Shown here one piece after another: positions 20,949-32,221 of a stretch of DNA of 64,000 bases; within the stretch, counting starts at the first letter, position 1, and every line of letters begins with the position of its first letter. The stretch covers positions 15,866,019 through 15,930,018 of the forward strand of contig NC_084705.1 of the NCBI RefSeq assembly GCF_033807575.1. Reading direction: 5' to 3'. The stretch comes from Cydia pomonella. Its lineage: Eukaryota > Arthropoda > Insecta > Lepidoptera > Tortricidae. A program made the position numbers and the translations under genes. The notes beneath the pieces are model-generated. The model worked only from the letters and a program-made list of their open reading frames with translations. It made no database searches and had not been told where the DNA came from.

Positions 20949-22094
20949 TATATTTTTATGGAATCACGATGAGTGTGACCTGGAGGCCGGAACCTTGAGG
21001 ATAACTGACACATGATATATATTTTTCAAACTCATGAAATTTTATTGGATACCATTATTACATTATTTGTAATCAGCAACGCAGGCTTCTTATATTATGT
21101 TTCTAGCAAACTATACTATGTGTATCACACTCACCGTACATTTGTAGATTTATTAGTCTTTGAATTTGCTTTTTACTGATTTTAAGCAAAATGTCGTTAT
21201 TTGTAATTATATTTTTTTCCTATTTACCTACTTTACTTGTTCTTTTTATCCCGTTCCTGATTTTGTTTCGTAAGCCCCGAGTCCGAGTATGCTTCCGTTT
21301 TCTGAAGCCCATTTGTCATAACAATCTCTTCATCCTGCGCGACATTTATACTGCCGCAACTTCCTAAAATACTAACTTTAAATTATATGTTTAGCCACCG
21401 TTATAAATGTATACAAACTTATCTATATTTTTTAAACCTTTTTACAAGGTTTTATTTAACTTGCCCTGTTATTATGTATGTTAGTTGTGTGAGTCAAATC
21501 TTGCAATTTAAACTTGACCCACTGTCCAGATGTCCGATGAAGCTGATGATTTGCATAGATATGTAAATTAGATGACAATGCAATATTATGGTACCGTTAT
21601 CGTTGATAAAACAACGCTACCTATCTAATTGTGTTTGGGTTTGTTTGAATTGCCTCGATGAGTACTATTTGAAACTTATTGAAACATAAATAGAGTTAGC
21701 GTACAAAGCTTGCATTAAAAGTGAAATTATTGACAAAAAAACTTATTCCTACTCACTGTTGAAAGTGGTAATCAGAGTTTCTGTTGGAATTTTAGATGGA
21801 AACGTTCTTATTGCACTTGAAGCATAACTATTTTGTGATGGAAAGGCAGATATGGGATTAGGTACTTTTGTTGACCTGTTGATCGTTTTTCTTTATTCAT
21901 GCACTTTATATGTTTACAGCAGTACCTGCTCGTATAAAATATTTGTCAAAAATACAAACAGTCACCAAATTCGTCATTCAACCAATTGAAGTTTCACGTT
22001 GTTTATTTATTATAAGCATTTGAAACTAGCTTTTATCAATATCTCTTTGGCTTGTATAATTTTCTATGTTGTGTTTGTGCTTACGAATATATTA
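20949..22094. other. Unassigned stretch
   Basis: AT-rich, no repeat partner or frame of interest. Confidence 0.4.
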
Positions 22095-22182
22095 TTTCTA
22101 TTCCATTCTATTCTATTCCATTCCGTTCCATTCCATTCCATTCTATTCTATTTTCTTCAATTCTATCATTCTATTCTATTCT
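22095..22182. repeat. (ATTCY)n pentanucleotide microsatellite
   Basis: About seventeen units of ATTCC or ATTCT with a few interruptions. The short open frame here (rich in F, H, S) is the translated microsatellite. Confidence 0.95.
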
Positions 22183-22354
22183 AATATATAGTAACCAGAA
22201 ATTGTACTTATTTCTATAAATTCAGCGACTGAAAACATCATTCTCGGACTTATGAATTTACAACTCGACAGAATACTATAAAAGTCTATATATTTAAAAG
22301 TCAATTTGTAAAAGTAGTAGGTGTCCGATGAAAATAAGCCTTTGCATATAATAC

Positions 22355-22432
22355 ATCGAAAATCGAAATGATGTTATCTGCCTCTCTAACACTCGAATAT
22401 AAAATTTCATTTTTAGATTTTCGCGGTAGGCC
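22355..22432. mobile_element. GGCCTACCGCG-type MITE, copy 4 (left end eroded)
   Basis: The right end TTTTCGCGGTAGGCC is intact. The left side starts only at TCGAAAATCGAAATGATGTT, without the terminal GGCCTACCGCG. The middle TTATCTGCCTCTCTAACACT matches the 9072 copy. Confidence 0.7.
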
Positions 22433-22622
22433 CTCTCAACAGTGAATACAAAATGGATTTAATGGACCGCTAAAAGTATTCCTCTGGAAAAATTGAGGCG
22501 AATTAGGGTTGCGCTGGAAAGTAAGAGCAAAACGCAGATAACATATTTTTCTCAATCGTTTAAAGAAATATTCACGTTACGTTCCGTATACTTTTATAGG
22601 CTGGGAGTGCCCACTCTACTAG

Positions 22623-22690
22623 ATTTATCAATGTCAAAAGTGTCGTTTTTGTTTCAAAAAAACGTCACTTTGACACTGAAATATCTAATC
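22623..22690. other. Imperfect 29-bp inverted repeat
   Basis: GATTTATCAATGTCAAAAGT pairs with the complement of ACTTTGACACTGAAATATC, around an A/T loop. Possibly a small MITE core. Confidence 0.4.
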
Positions 22691-23504
22691 CATATCGTAT
22701 ATTTAGCAAATGTTTGACGTATCTTAAAGTTCGAATCGGGCCGTGTGTCTGTTTCTTTATAAAAGCTCTGATCGTAGCGCTACATCGTACCTCGTAGGCG
22801 AATGTGAATGAATTAAGAAATTAAATTAGCAAGTAACAGAATGATATAAAAAGATCAAAAATAAAGGTATGAGATAAAAGATATACTTATGTTGAACTAT
22901 CCAGATTTTCGAGTATCCAGAGTACCTACGTTCAACGATATACATATAACTACACGTGTCTACTAGGTACAATCAGAATAAACCAAACTAACCTTATATA
23001 CTTAGCATTCCGCACGCATCCCTGCTTTAACAAAATTGTAAACATTTACCTTATCTGGTATGAGTGGGAGCGTACAAACTTTGGTTTTCAACAACATCGC
23101 GGTATTCGTAAACAAACCAGATCAATCAGCGATTCAGTTATTACACATGCAGAAATAGTTTTAAAAATCAAATAATTCCTATATAAATATAGTATTCACA
23201 TGGGCCGTAGCTTAATATATGAAATAAACTAACATATCTAGGGTATGATAATGCTTGAGGAAAACTAGCTACATATATATTAGACATGCACAAAACAAGC
23301 CAAACATCATTCCTCTGCGCGAGTTTCAGCGCGCCTGCATTTGATTTCCATCGCGTAGCTATGGCCATAGTAGATTTGATAATTTAATGAAATATAAATT
23401 GAGAGAGTGAGAAAATAGCTGCACATGCATTGTTTCAGGAGAGACATGTCCCCTTTTTACTCCGAGTGCAATTAACTGGCATGGTGGATCATATACTTAT
23501 ATAT
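22691..23504. other. Unassigned stretch
   Basis: No gene or repeat recognised. Confidence 0.4.
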
Positions 23505-23705
23505 TCGGTTGGCCCTAATATCGACCCTTGTGCGGTGTCCTTTTGCGTAGATATGGGGTCGCTATCTTGTTCGTTTATGCGTACGACTTTCTTTTGGTTT
23601 CTGTGGTAGTCACGGAACCACTCCAGCAAAGGGCCCTGTATACCTGCCTATTCAAGCTTATAAAAAAGCGGGATAATTTAATAAATCGAATGCTTTGCTG
23701 AAGTC
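23505..23705 (-). mobile_element. LINE reverse-transcriptase fragment (pseudogene)
   Basis: On the minus strand from 23705 the sequence reads D-F-S-K-A-F-D, the conserved active-site block of non-LTR reverse transcriptase. After a frame change it reads G-P-L-L-E-W-F-R-D-Y, K-V-V-R-I-N and Q-G-S-I-L-G-P, the next conserved block. Jockey/CR1-like in pattern. Only about 70 residues remain, with two stops and at least one frameshift, and both ends are missing. The FADD block that should follow is absent. Confidence 0.85.
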
Positions 23706-24603
23706 AATGAAGCTTCGAATCGAAATTGAATGCTTTGCTAAATTAATTGCCTATTCAACGTAACAATTTCAAATCGACTTAGTTTCCCGATCTAAACAAT
23801 ATATCAGTCTTTAAGGCTAAAAGTCCATTGATATAGATGTTTTGATAATATATTACGATATGGAGCGATATGAAGTGACTATTATACTAGGAAGAGTTTT
23901 AAAGATGGAATAAAAAACAGAAAAAGCCACGCGGCGTCACGTCTCTACTAACAAACAAACTCATAAACAATGAAACTTCCTCCATAACGTTGCGTTACGA
24001 TGGATTTCAAAATTAGTTCTCTGAATCAGATTACTTCAATAAGGTCTAAGGGGAAAATTATTTTGACTAAATTATTTACTGAATGTTGAACCGAACTAAG
24101 TTTGAATAGTGTATATAGTTCGTGTCATCCACGATGATGCGCAGATTTGTCAAGTCTAACCTTTAATAACATGACATTACCAGTCAAGGCACGCGTCTTT
24201 GTGAATAACACGGTATATAAGGGAAGACAGGAGGCGTACCAAATTATAATAGTTATTTGTTTTACAAGGGGGCAAAGTTGTTGTTTAACAGCTCTTGCTA
24301 ATATTGATACCCGAGCAAACAAAAGTGAGACACAAAAGTTTTTACCACACCAACGCAAGGAAAATACTAACTGTAAAACATTACAAACCAAATCCAAATG
24401 ACCGCTATTGAAAATAATCAGTTAAATGTTAATCCTACCGGCTAAAATGAGGAAACAACCCAAAATTTGTATCAAATTACTTTGCTACTCTTGTGGATAA
24501 AATGCAACGCAATGTTTTTGAACAAGCAAGAGAACCTTTATGAACTGGTATAATTAATGAACAAAAAAATCACGTTCTTAATAAAGCACTAATTTCAATA
24601 ATA
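23706..24603. other. Unassigned stretch
   Basis: Just left of the LINE fragment, AATTGAATGCTTTGCTAAATTA repeats part of its coding word. Overlapping 84- and 90-codon frames on opposite strands (24125-24401) have no recognisable domain; I treat them as chance. Confidence 0.4.
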
Positions 24604-25385
24604 ATAAAAAAAACCGGTCAAGTACGAGTTCGTTTATCTCGCGCACCGAGGGTTCCGTACAAACTTTCAATTTTCTCATGTAACTATAATTACGAAAGAC
24701 TTTTGTGACGTAATTGTGTACAGCGTGCAGCGCCATCTATGGGCAAATTGGCTCACTAATTTGCGCGATCTGTATGTATGTTGGTTTTTAAATTTCAATA
24801 ATTTTTGTTTTATTTGAAAGGAAGTATCTTTAGTGTAATCTCATATCAATTTCAACTATAATAAACACCCACAAATGGTATTAAATTGCAAATTAAATTA
24901 TAAAATATTTTTTGTTATTTAAAAAAGTTATCAAGATAGAGGTCTGATTTTATTTTTTCTGTAATCTTTATGATAATGTTATTACAATGTAAAAATTTCA
25001 TAATTTTGAATTCATAAACTTCGGAGCTAAGGGGGGGATGGTATTTTTTTTCACATTTTCCTTCATAAGTCAATTTTTTTTATCCAATAAAAAAAAATTG
25101 TTTTGTAATGTTCAATTTGAGCCCTTTCAAATGATACCCCACTTGACCTAGTTACTTGACATTGAAATTTTGCCCCCTCTTTATCATGGGCATTTTCCAT
25201 AATTAATATATATAAAATAAAAAAAATACACTTCCAATATATCTGGGTTAGCGTTGTTCTTTACTATTCCAAATGTCAAATCGATAGCTTAAATAATTCT
25301 CGAGATATTCAGCAATGTGACAGACGGACGGACAGAGTCGCACCATAAGGGTTCCTTTTGTACCTTTTTGGTACGGAACCCTAAT
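24604..25385 (+). repeat. GGTTCCGTA-type repeat, longest copy
   Basis: Starts AAAACCGGTCAAGTACGAGT, followed by CGCACCGAGGGTTCCGTAC. It ends CAGACGGACGGACAGAGTCG, AAGGGTTCC and TTTTTGGTACGGAACCCTAA. The two GGTTCCGTAC/GTACGGAACC borders are inverted. Copies or parts: 5190-5530, 25517-25760, 35068-35750, 41750-41950. I recall this as one of the commonest lepidopteran repeats; no protein is visible, and whether it is a LINE tail or another class cannot be decided here. Confidence 0.7.
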
Positions 25386-25516
25386 GAAAACGTTTTTATC
25401 CAATGTAAAGCTACGTTAATTACGTAATCCGATGATCTCCGATACAAAAATAACTCTTCTAAAACAAGCCCGAGACTTGTCATTGCATTACATAGTTCAA
25501 ATAAAATTATAGGCTA

Positions 25517-25760
25517 TTTTTAGGTTTCCGTAGCCAAATGGCAAAAAACGGAACCCTTATAGATTCGTCATGTCCGTCTGTCTGTCCGCTTATTATACAA
25601 AACAACAAAACCTTTCCCGCAGGCCAGATGAAATTGTACCCTATGTCAATGTCATAAACACATCACGTTGAAACTTTTCTCATTTTTTCCGTGTTTTATC
25701 TGTAATCTGATAAATAACCACCAAACATCACATTGTATTATGGTAGATTAAATATAACTT
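25517..25760 (-). repeat. GGTTCCGTA-type repeat, truncated, opposite orientation
   Basis: Begins TTTAGGTTTCCGTAGCCAAA, CGGAACCCTTATAGATTCGT, CATGTCCGTCTGTCTGTCCG, the reverse-complement order of the end of 24604-25385. The far end is missing. It stands tail to tail with the previous copy, 130 bp apart. Confidence 0.65.
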
Positions 25761-25852
25761 GGTCAATATTATATAAATGAGAAGATTTATGGTCTTTTGT
25801 TCGTGATTTTGTAAAGGTAAGTATAGGTGTATTTAATTTTAATTACTTGACT

Positions 25853-26022
25853 AATATTATAGGGACATTTCTATACAAATTGACTAAGTCCCACGGTAAG
25901 GTCCGGCTTGTGTTGTGGGTACTCGGACAACGATACAAATAATATACATATAATTAAATAAATAGAAAACATCCATGACTCAGGAACAAAATATCTGTGC
26001 TCATCACACAAATAAATGCGTT
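25853..26022 (-). mobile_element. tRNA-derived SINE, headless, minus strand
   Basis: Contains GGGACATTTCTATACAAATTGACTAAGTCC, then CTTGTGTTGTGGGTACTCGG, ACAACGATACAAATAATATA and AAAACATCCATGACTCAGGA up to AATAAATGCG. It stops just before the tRNA-like head. Same family as 965-1352. Confidence 0.75.
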
Positions 26023-26049
26023 TAAATACAATGAACAAATACAATTAAT

Positions 26050-26222
26050 ACTAACCCATACATATTTTTCTTCCAAATAATCGGATACTTTATAGTAAGA
26101 TTTTTAAATTAATTTAAGTATGTCTAATTTCTTGAATATATAATCTGGCAAATGTATTACATGCTTAGGAATTTTGTTGTAGAATTGTACTGCTTGTCCC
26201 ATGAATGATTTTCGACGATTTG
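26050..26222 (-). mobile_element. LINE ORF2 C-terminal fragment (pseudogene)
   Basis: From 26222 on the minus strand the reading is K-S-F-M-G-Q-A-V-Q-F-Y-N-K-I-P, then P-D-Y-I-F-K-K-L, a stop, and S-Y-Y-K-V-S-D-Y-L. GQ..FYNKIP and YYKVNDY-like words are familiar from the end of lepidopteran Jockey-type LINE proteins. It is about 55 codons with one stop. Confidence 0.7.
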
Positions 26223-27167
26223 AATATTTTGTAATAACGTACTTACTTTTAATATATATTTACACATTTAAAGTACTAGTCATGCACAGTTAATTAGCAA
26301 GCGGGCTTTATTAATATTTCTTGAGTTCTACGAGTCTCATTTGCACAAACAAATTCAAAAGTTATTGTCCCTAATTATCCTTATAGGTGACATTTCCAAA
26401 CAAGCACAACAACGAAACAGTTTGTAAATAAGCGGCTGCGCGTGATTTTTAACCCTATTGCCTAAGCTGAAAGCTCTATGTCTTGTAAACACTGTTAACA
26501 AGAAGCTGGTTAGTTGGTGTTTGCTTTCGGTTTTGTTTGACTTGGCGATTACGGACCCCAACGGACTTATGAACAAAGTAGTGATAATTCATAAATTCAG
26601 AAACGCTGTCTAATAAATGGATCGTGACTACAAAGTTATTTTCTGCCCGCCAGCTTTTGTATGTGTGGGCTTACTTTATTCTTCAAAAACTTATAAGATA
26701 TTTGCTTTTTATCCTCCTGTTGGCTGATATAAATGACTTTTTAGTGATGAATGTTTAATAGCGATGATTTGTAATGTTTTACAGTAAGTAATTTCCTCGA
26801 GTGTGGTTTCTATTTCACATTAAAGAACAGCGTTGCCCCTTGTAAAACAAATAACTATTAGTATATTTCAAAGAGCTGAAAATGTTCAAAGTTAAGTATT
26901 TTAATAATCTGAAGTGCTATTGTGAAATATTAAAATATTGATTCGGCCTACAGAGTCAGTGAAGATAATCTGGTAAAGAACAATATTTTGTCACTAGTCA
27001 CATATTTGTTTCATTTACAAATAATACGAAGAGTACCGGAGATCACAGATTCTGAAATAAAAATGATGCCAATATGTAATCATTCGCAAGTGTATCTCAT
27101 ATGAGTGCAATGTCCTCACAAAAGATAACAAATTTACATCATTTAGATATATAAGTATTTAATAATG
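26223..27167. other. Unassigned stretch
   Basis: No gene recognised; 26355-26576 holds only a chance frame. Confidence 0.4.
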
Positions 27168-27755
27168 TTACGTGTCTAGGCCAGATAGTGTCCTTCACAG
27201 ATCGCAAAGACAAGGAGATTGATAGAAGGATCGAAAACGCCTGGAGGAGCTTCTGGTCTATGAAGGAACTCATGAAGGGTAATCTCCTAATTGCATTGAA
27301 GCGCAAGCTCGTCGACGTATGCATCTTGCCCATCCTCACCTACGGTACCCAAACCTGGTCATTAACTGAGGCACAGAAATCACGGCTCAAGGTTTGCCAA
27401 AGGGCAGTGGAGCGGAGTATCCTGGGTGTCCGAAGATCTGTGAGGTGAGGAACACAGATCTTCGCTCCAAAACCCGTGTCGTCTATATTGGGATGAAGAC
27501 CGCCAGGCTAAAGTGGGATTGGGCTGGACTTGTCTGCCGTATGAATGATGGGCCAAAATAGCCACTACCTGACATCCCCAGAGTAGTCGTGGCAGAGACA
27601 GACCGAGAAAGAGATGGCGGGATGACTTGGATGCGTTTCAGCGGGATTGGCGGGATCTTGCTCAGCACAGGAAGGATTGGAAAGCGAGAGGAGAGGCCTT
27701 TGCATGCCCAGCAGTGGGACACACAAATAAACGAATAAAAAATAATAATAATGTC
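27168..27755 (+). mobile_element. RTE-type LINE 3' end (pseudogene)
   Basis: C-terminal part of a non-LTR reverse transcriptase. Forward frame: Y/C-L-G-Q-I-V-S-F, I-E-N-A-W-R-S-F-W, L-T-Y-G-T-Q-T-W-S-L-T-E, then a +1 shift near 27445, V-R-N-T-D-L-R-S-K-T-R, L-K-W-D-W-A-G, and finally Q-Q-W-D-T-Q-I-N-E and a stop at about 27739. The LTYG.QTW block and the WD terminus are typical of RTE-like elements. It ends in a short AAT-type tail, as RTE elements do, not poly(A). 5'-truncated; several frameshifts; inactive. Confidence 0.85.
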
Positions 27756-27783
27756 AAACAAAAAAATATGATTTTTGGGCGCA

Positions 27784-27800
27784 GGTCCCACTTTGTCGAT
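27784..27800 (+). repeat. Solo terminus matching the 32.2-kb TIR element
   Basis: GGTCCCACTTTGTCGAT equals the left end of 32222-32901 plus one base. What follows (ATAAAGTTATTTAACATAAA) is not obviously the same interior. Confidence 0.45.
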
Positions 27801-28104
27801 ATAAAGTTATTTAACATAAAATTTCTATTAGCGAATAAAATGAGTCTTAATATGTAATAGCTTTTTTAGTCTTTAAAGTTGCACGAGCGAAAAAGCGACA
27901 ATGGAAAGAACGATGGCTAAAATTTGGGATGGCAAAAAACATACCTGTACTTTGAAGTTATGGAGATCACTCAACTCCAACTCCATTTATAATTTCTTTC
28001 GGGGTTTGCCCGAAGGCTTCGTTCAAACTTAGGATAAACCAGTCATTCTGGGAAGAGATTGCATATCTAACCTTTGATTATGACATATAGGCCAACGTGT
28101 AGGG
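27801..28104. other. Unassigned stretch
   Basis: 27980-28060 (TCGGGGTTTGCCCGAAGGCT) pairs loosely, inverted, with AACCTTCGGGCAGACCCCGA at 29574-29593, outside the CCGGATCC element. Confidence 0.4.
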
Positions 28105-28676
28105 ATTGCAATCCGGTCCGGCGAATCCGGTAATCCGGCCGGATCCGGCAATTTTCAGGAGCTACCGGATCCGGTAAAAATCACCGGATCCGGACCGGAT
28201 CCGGTCAAATAAAAAAAAACGCCTAAATACAGCACGCACTGTGCGGTTTAGATGAGGAAAAGGCGACGGATGAGAGGTATGCACTTGAACAGAGCATAAA
28301 ACGAATGAAAACGTTTAAATTTAGTTAAATAAAAATATATTTATTATGACGATGACTGGGAACAGAAGGTGCCTTTCATGTTGGTGGCACGATACGACGA
28401 TTACATAAATACTGTAATAGAAGGAAAAATTAAACGATGGAGATGCCATGGAAGGCATTTGTAATTTATGCTAAAGAGAAGAAAAGAGTGTCATAATGTT
28501 GTGATAGGAGATTAAAAGTAAACAAATGAGCAGGATTAAGTCGGCAGTACTCAACCAACTAGAGCTGGGCTAATCAATATGTGTTACATGTGTGAATGAA
28601 TATAAGATTGTAAGTTTGTATTGAAAATGAATGTATGAAATGAAATGATAACATTGATAATCTTTAGTTTACTTCG

Positions 28677-28739
<63 letters not shown>

Positions 28740-29490
28740 ATGATAAAATATTGTTTATTTTCTATTCAAATTTGAGAGAGAATCTTTTGTATTTACAATT
28801 TCATCCAATCTTATGCAATTTCCTTAATGGTACATGCTACTCTACGTCTAGCCAATTCTTTATTTGATCCATGTAACTTTTCTTAAGGAGTCCCTTTCCG
28901 CGATGGATTTCAATTCTACACTCTATTATTTTTCACATGAGATCGTCGTGTCGTGTAAGTCGTGTTCCATTCCCTAAAATTTGACCAATATACTTTTCTG
29001 TAAATAAAAAAAAGGTATTTTTTTTAAATCATACAGACTACTACTTTCTTGGGCAAAAAATGAGGAAAATTTAATATCATTTTGGTTAATAGTAAAATTT
29101 CTTATTTTCTTACTAGAATGGATGTCAACGTTACAAAGAATTCAATCAAGGAACAGTTACGAAAACTTGTCATTTCAAAGAGTTCCGATTCCCACCCCAC
29201 ATCCCATTACCGGGCTTTGGAAACTAATCAAATGTATAATTGTAAACGAAAATTTGAGCACTTGTGAATGGTTATATATAATAAATGACCGATTTCATAT
29301 TTAGGTTTTTAAGTGATATTGACAAGGTCACACTTTTTACTACTAAGGGTTATTTTATTGTTAAGAAGTTATTTATTAAATTCAAATTATAGATTTAGGA
29401 ATACGTATTACGCAAAAAACTATAAAAATATGTCATTTAATTAATTTTGATATCCCTATACCAAACCGGATCCGGTCCGGCCGGATTAAT
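28105..29490. mobile_element. Possible 1.4-kb element bracketed by CCGGATCCGG blocks
   Basis: 28112-28206 is packed with TCCGG/CCGGA words; 29461-29488 has the same words in inverse order. TAATCCGGCCGGA (28131-28143) is the exact complement of 29476-29488. Beyond both blocks, inverted AACCTTCGGGCAGACCCCGA-like words continue. The interior holds a TA microsatellite and no protein. It looks like a non-autonomous DNA element with GC-rich subterminal repeats; the outer ends are uncertain. Confidence 0.45.
28681..28737. repeat. (TA)n microsatellite, about 28 units
   Basis: Uninterrupted TA repeat, the longest simple repeat in the window. Confidence 0.98.
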
Positions 29491-30023
29491 ATATGATTTT
29501 GCTTAATTTCGAATCCTGAAGGTATGCAGGTTAGTCTGATATCAACCATGATATCCTAGGTTTGATAAAAAAAAACCTTCGGGCAGACCCCGAAATAAAT
29601 TTTAACTTCAGCCTTTAACTGATGTATTTTTAGTCAAGCCTAGAAGTTCCCAACTTTTTAGTCAAACGGCGAAGCTAAAATAATCTGTTTCGTGGTTTAC
29701 CTACTCGTTCGGGCAAACGTCGATCTGTACTCGAAAAATCCACTCGATCATAAGTTAAATATATTAAAACGGGTCACTCACGTGTTAAAACGATCGATCG
29801 ATATTAAGTTCCTGTATAATGCTTTGACGGTAGTCACATTAAACTAATACATAGATAGGATAAGTTCGTTAGGTTGCTTCAGATGCCCGAACAGAAATAG
29901 GAGCAGCAAACTGTGCAGAAATAGGTGCCCAACTGCCCCACGAAGCGAAGCTCCGTCGACTTAGGGAATCAATAAGGAAAATGTTAAAATAATAAACGTC
30001 AAAATTAAAAAAAACCGTGCGTA
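29491..30023. other. Unassigned stretch
   Basis: No gene or repeat recognised apart from the inverted GGCAGACCCCGA word noted above. Confidence 0.4.
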
Positions 30024-30980
30024 ATTGCAGGAGATGGTAACTGGAATGCATAGATCTTTTGAAAGGAAAGGAATGAAAATAAATGTGAGCAAGATGAAAG
30101 TAATGGTATTTGAAAAAGGGAGAAAGTATGACAAACTGTGAAGTTTTAATTGGTCAAGAAAGAGTTGAACAAGTGAAAGAGTTTGTGTATCTGGGAACCT
30201 TGTTCACTAGGGACGGTAAACATGATGAAGACATTGAAAGGAGAGTGAATGCTGGAAATCGTGTGAATGGGGCACTCAATGCTTTTATGAGCAGCCAGAA
30301 GGTGTCGCAAAAAGCACGTTTGGCTGTGCATAGAGGCGTGTTGGTGCCTACACTTATGTATGGTAGCGAAAGTTGGGTATAGCAGAAGAAACATCAGAGT
30401 CAAGTGAATGCAGTGGAAATGAGAGCGTTGAGAAGTGTGTGTGGTGTAAAATTACAAGATAGAATTAGGAACAGCGTGATAAGGGAAAAGTGTGGACTGG
30501 ACGAAGATCTAGTGACAAAAATTGAGAAAGGTATGTTGAGATGGTTTGGACACGTGGAAAGAATAAGTGAAAGAAAGTTAACAAAGAGAATGTATAAGGG
30601 AGAAGTAGAAGAGGGAGCTGGAAGGGGTAGACCTCGGCGGACTTTCTCTGATCAAATCGGGGAAATCCTGAAGAAAGGCCAGGTCAAGAGCACCTTAAAC
30701 CGACGAGCGTGTATGAGGAATGTTATAGAAGTGAAGGAAGCGAAAGAGGAGAGGAGGAGGAGGAGGGGAGGTTTGTTGTTATAGGTGTCACTAACATAGA
30801 TTTATAAGTTTTGCTGTGCTATGTACTAACACTAATATGGATTGTAGTATTCGAATTAAAAATATTGAATTGAATTGAATTGAATTGAAAGAGGTATGTC
30901 AGGATCGTAGCAAGTGGAAATCCGTGGTCTCTGCCTACCCCTTCGGGAAATAGGCGTGATTATATGTATGTGTGTATGTA
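30024..30980 (+). mobile_element. RTE-type LINE 3' end (pseudogene) with nested insertion
   Basis: C-terminal third of an RTE/BovB-like reverse-transcriptase protein. Frame 1 from 30024 reads L-Q-E-M-V-T-G-M-H and K-I-N-V-S-K-M-K-V-M-V-F-E. A shift near 30118 leads to V-K-E-F-V-Y-L-G, L-M-Y-G-S-E-S-W-V and an in-frame TAG (30380-30382). The same frame then runs on through W-F-G-H-V-E-R and G-R-G-R-P-R-R-T-F. At 30750 the coding sequence is split by a 137-bp insertion; after it the original frame resumes (V-C-Q-D-R-S-K-W) to a stop at 30951-30953. A TATG-type tail follows. Upstream palm motifs are missing. One nonsense codon, one frameshift and one insertion make it inactive. Confidence 0.9.
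30750..30886 (+). mobile_element. Nested short retroelement, 8-bp target duplication
   Basis: GAAAGAGG stands at both borders (30742-30749 and 30887-30894); removing the insert and one copy restores the LINE frame exactly. The insert starts with AGAGGAGGAGGAGG and ends in (AATTG)n, pointing to target-primed reverse transcription of a short RNA, either a SINE or a 5'-truncated LINE tail. No tRNA boxes are visible in it. Confidence 0.85.
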
Positions 30981-31634
30981 AAAAAAACCGTTTTAGTATT
31001 AGTAAGTAATCTAAGAAACTAAGACATTATAATACCTAATTGAAGTTACACTGGTCAAACCCCAGCGTCAACGCTTGCCTGACCAAATTAGTTTCTCATA
31101 GGTCTGACGATAATTCTTTTGTCAAAGGCCGAAAAGCACAATTATTTTTGGCTTTGACTAAGACTCTAAGTCTGACCTGAGGATTGACTAGGAGCATCGG
31201 ATCTTCAAAGTTTGACTATAACATATAAATAAAAATGGAAAAAAAATCTATGTGTATATCGCCATTCTCCTGAGAAGCATAACACTGTAGGCAAGTGCTA
31301 TTTTAGTAATTCTACTCGAAAAGCTGCTAAAGAGTATATTTTTACGAAAAAACCTAAAAAACTACCCCACAAACAGTATTTTGTTTCTGAACTCATTTTA
31401 AATTCGAGGAAGAGGTAATATTTCATCATTTTTAAAAACAAAAACAAGTTAGTTTAAATACACATGACGATTGTAATCAACTAATTATAAAATGGAAATT
31501 TTAAATTTTAGTCCGAACCTACAGTAAAATGCCATACAATATGCCTAACATTATAAAGCATGTTTGAGAACCCTGAATTCTCGGTGCATACTTTAAATTA
31601 AATGTATTACATACCTAGAGTAGCATTTTACTGC
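30981..31634. other. Unassigned stretch
   Basis: 31087-31190 holds related words in both orientations (TAGGTCTGACGATAATTC; TCTAAGTCTGACCTGAGGAT). No gene. Confidence 0.4.
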
Positions 31635-31735
31635 ATTTATTGATTTATTTATTTTAAGCTTTACTACACATAAAACAACAGACGGACTTAATGCCAATAT
31701 AAGCATTCTCTACCAGTCAACCATAAGGTAATATA
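31635..31735 (-). mobile_element. LINE 3'-tail fragment
   Basis: TTTATTTTAAGCTTTACTAC, GACGGACTTAATGCCAATAT and GCATTCTCTACCAGTCAACC match the 3' untranslated part of the LINE at 9640-10260. No coding part attached. Confidence 0.7.
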
Positions 31736-32221
31736 CTTAGATCAAAATGATTCCCAGTAATTGATTTGAAAAACTATTAATTTGTGGTATTATTGATTAA
31801 TACAGTTCCATGGATCGATGGAGCGTCGAAAATTATGTAAGATACTGTAAAATACCGAAAATTACAAACTATGGACCTACAGTCTTATGCCTCTCAAGTA
31901 CGGAATATTTATTCCTCTTCTCCGTATTCTCTTTTAATTTAATGGCGGTCTGGCCAAATAAGTTGGTACAAATTAGTTATAAACTGTTAGCCAAAAGAGT
32001 AGAAACTACGAATATAACTTCTTTTGATGAGTATTTTTTTTGTTAATTTTGTAAAAAATAATTTGAAAAATATGTTTAAAAAAATACAAGATTCATGTGT
32101 GTTTTAGTAAAGAACCACAATTATCACGTGTAAAAAAGTATTCAAATAAATAATTACCCAATATTAAGTGATTTTTATAAAGATTAAGTTTAGTGATTTT
32201 CTTTGGTAAATTATAGGAAGA

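Noticed and set aside
24125..24401. 90- and 84-codon frames on opposite strands
   Set aside because: Mutual shadows, no recognisable motif, no repeat or splice support.
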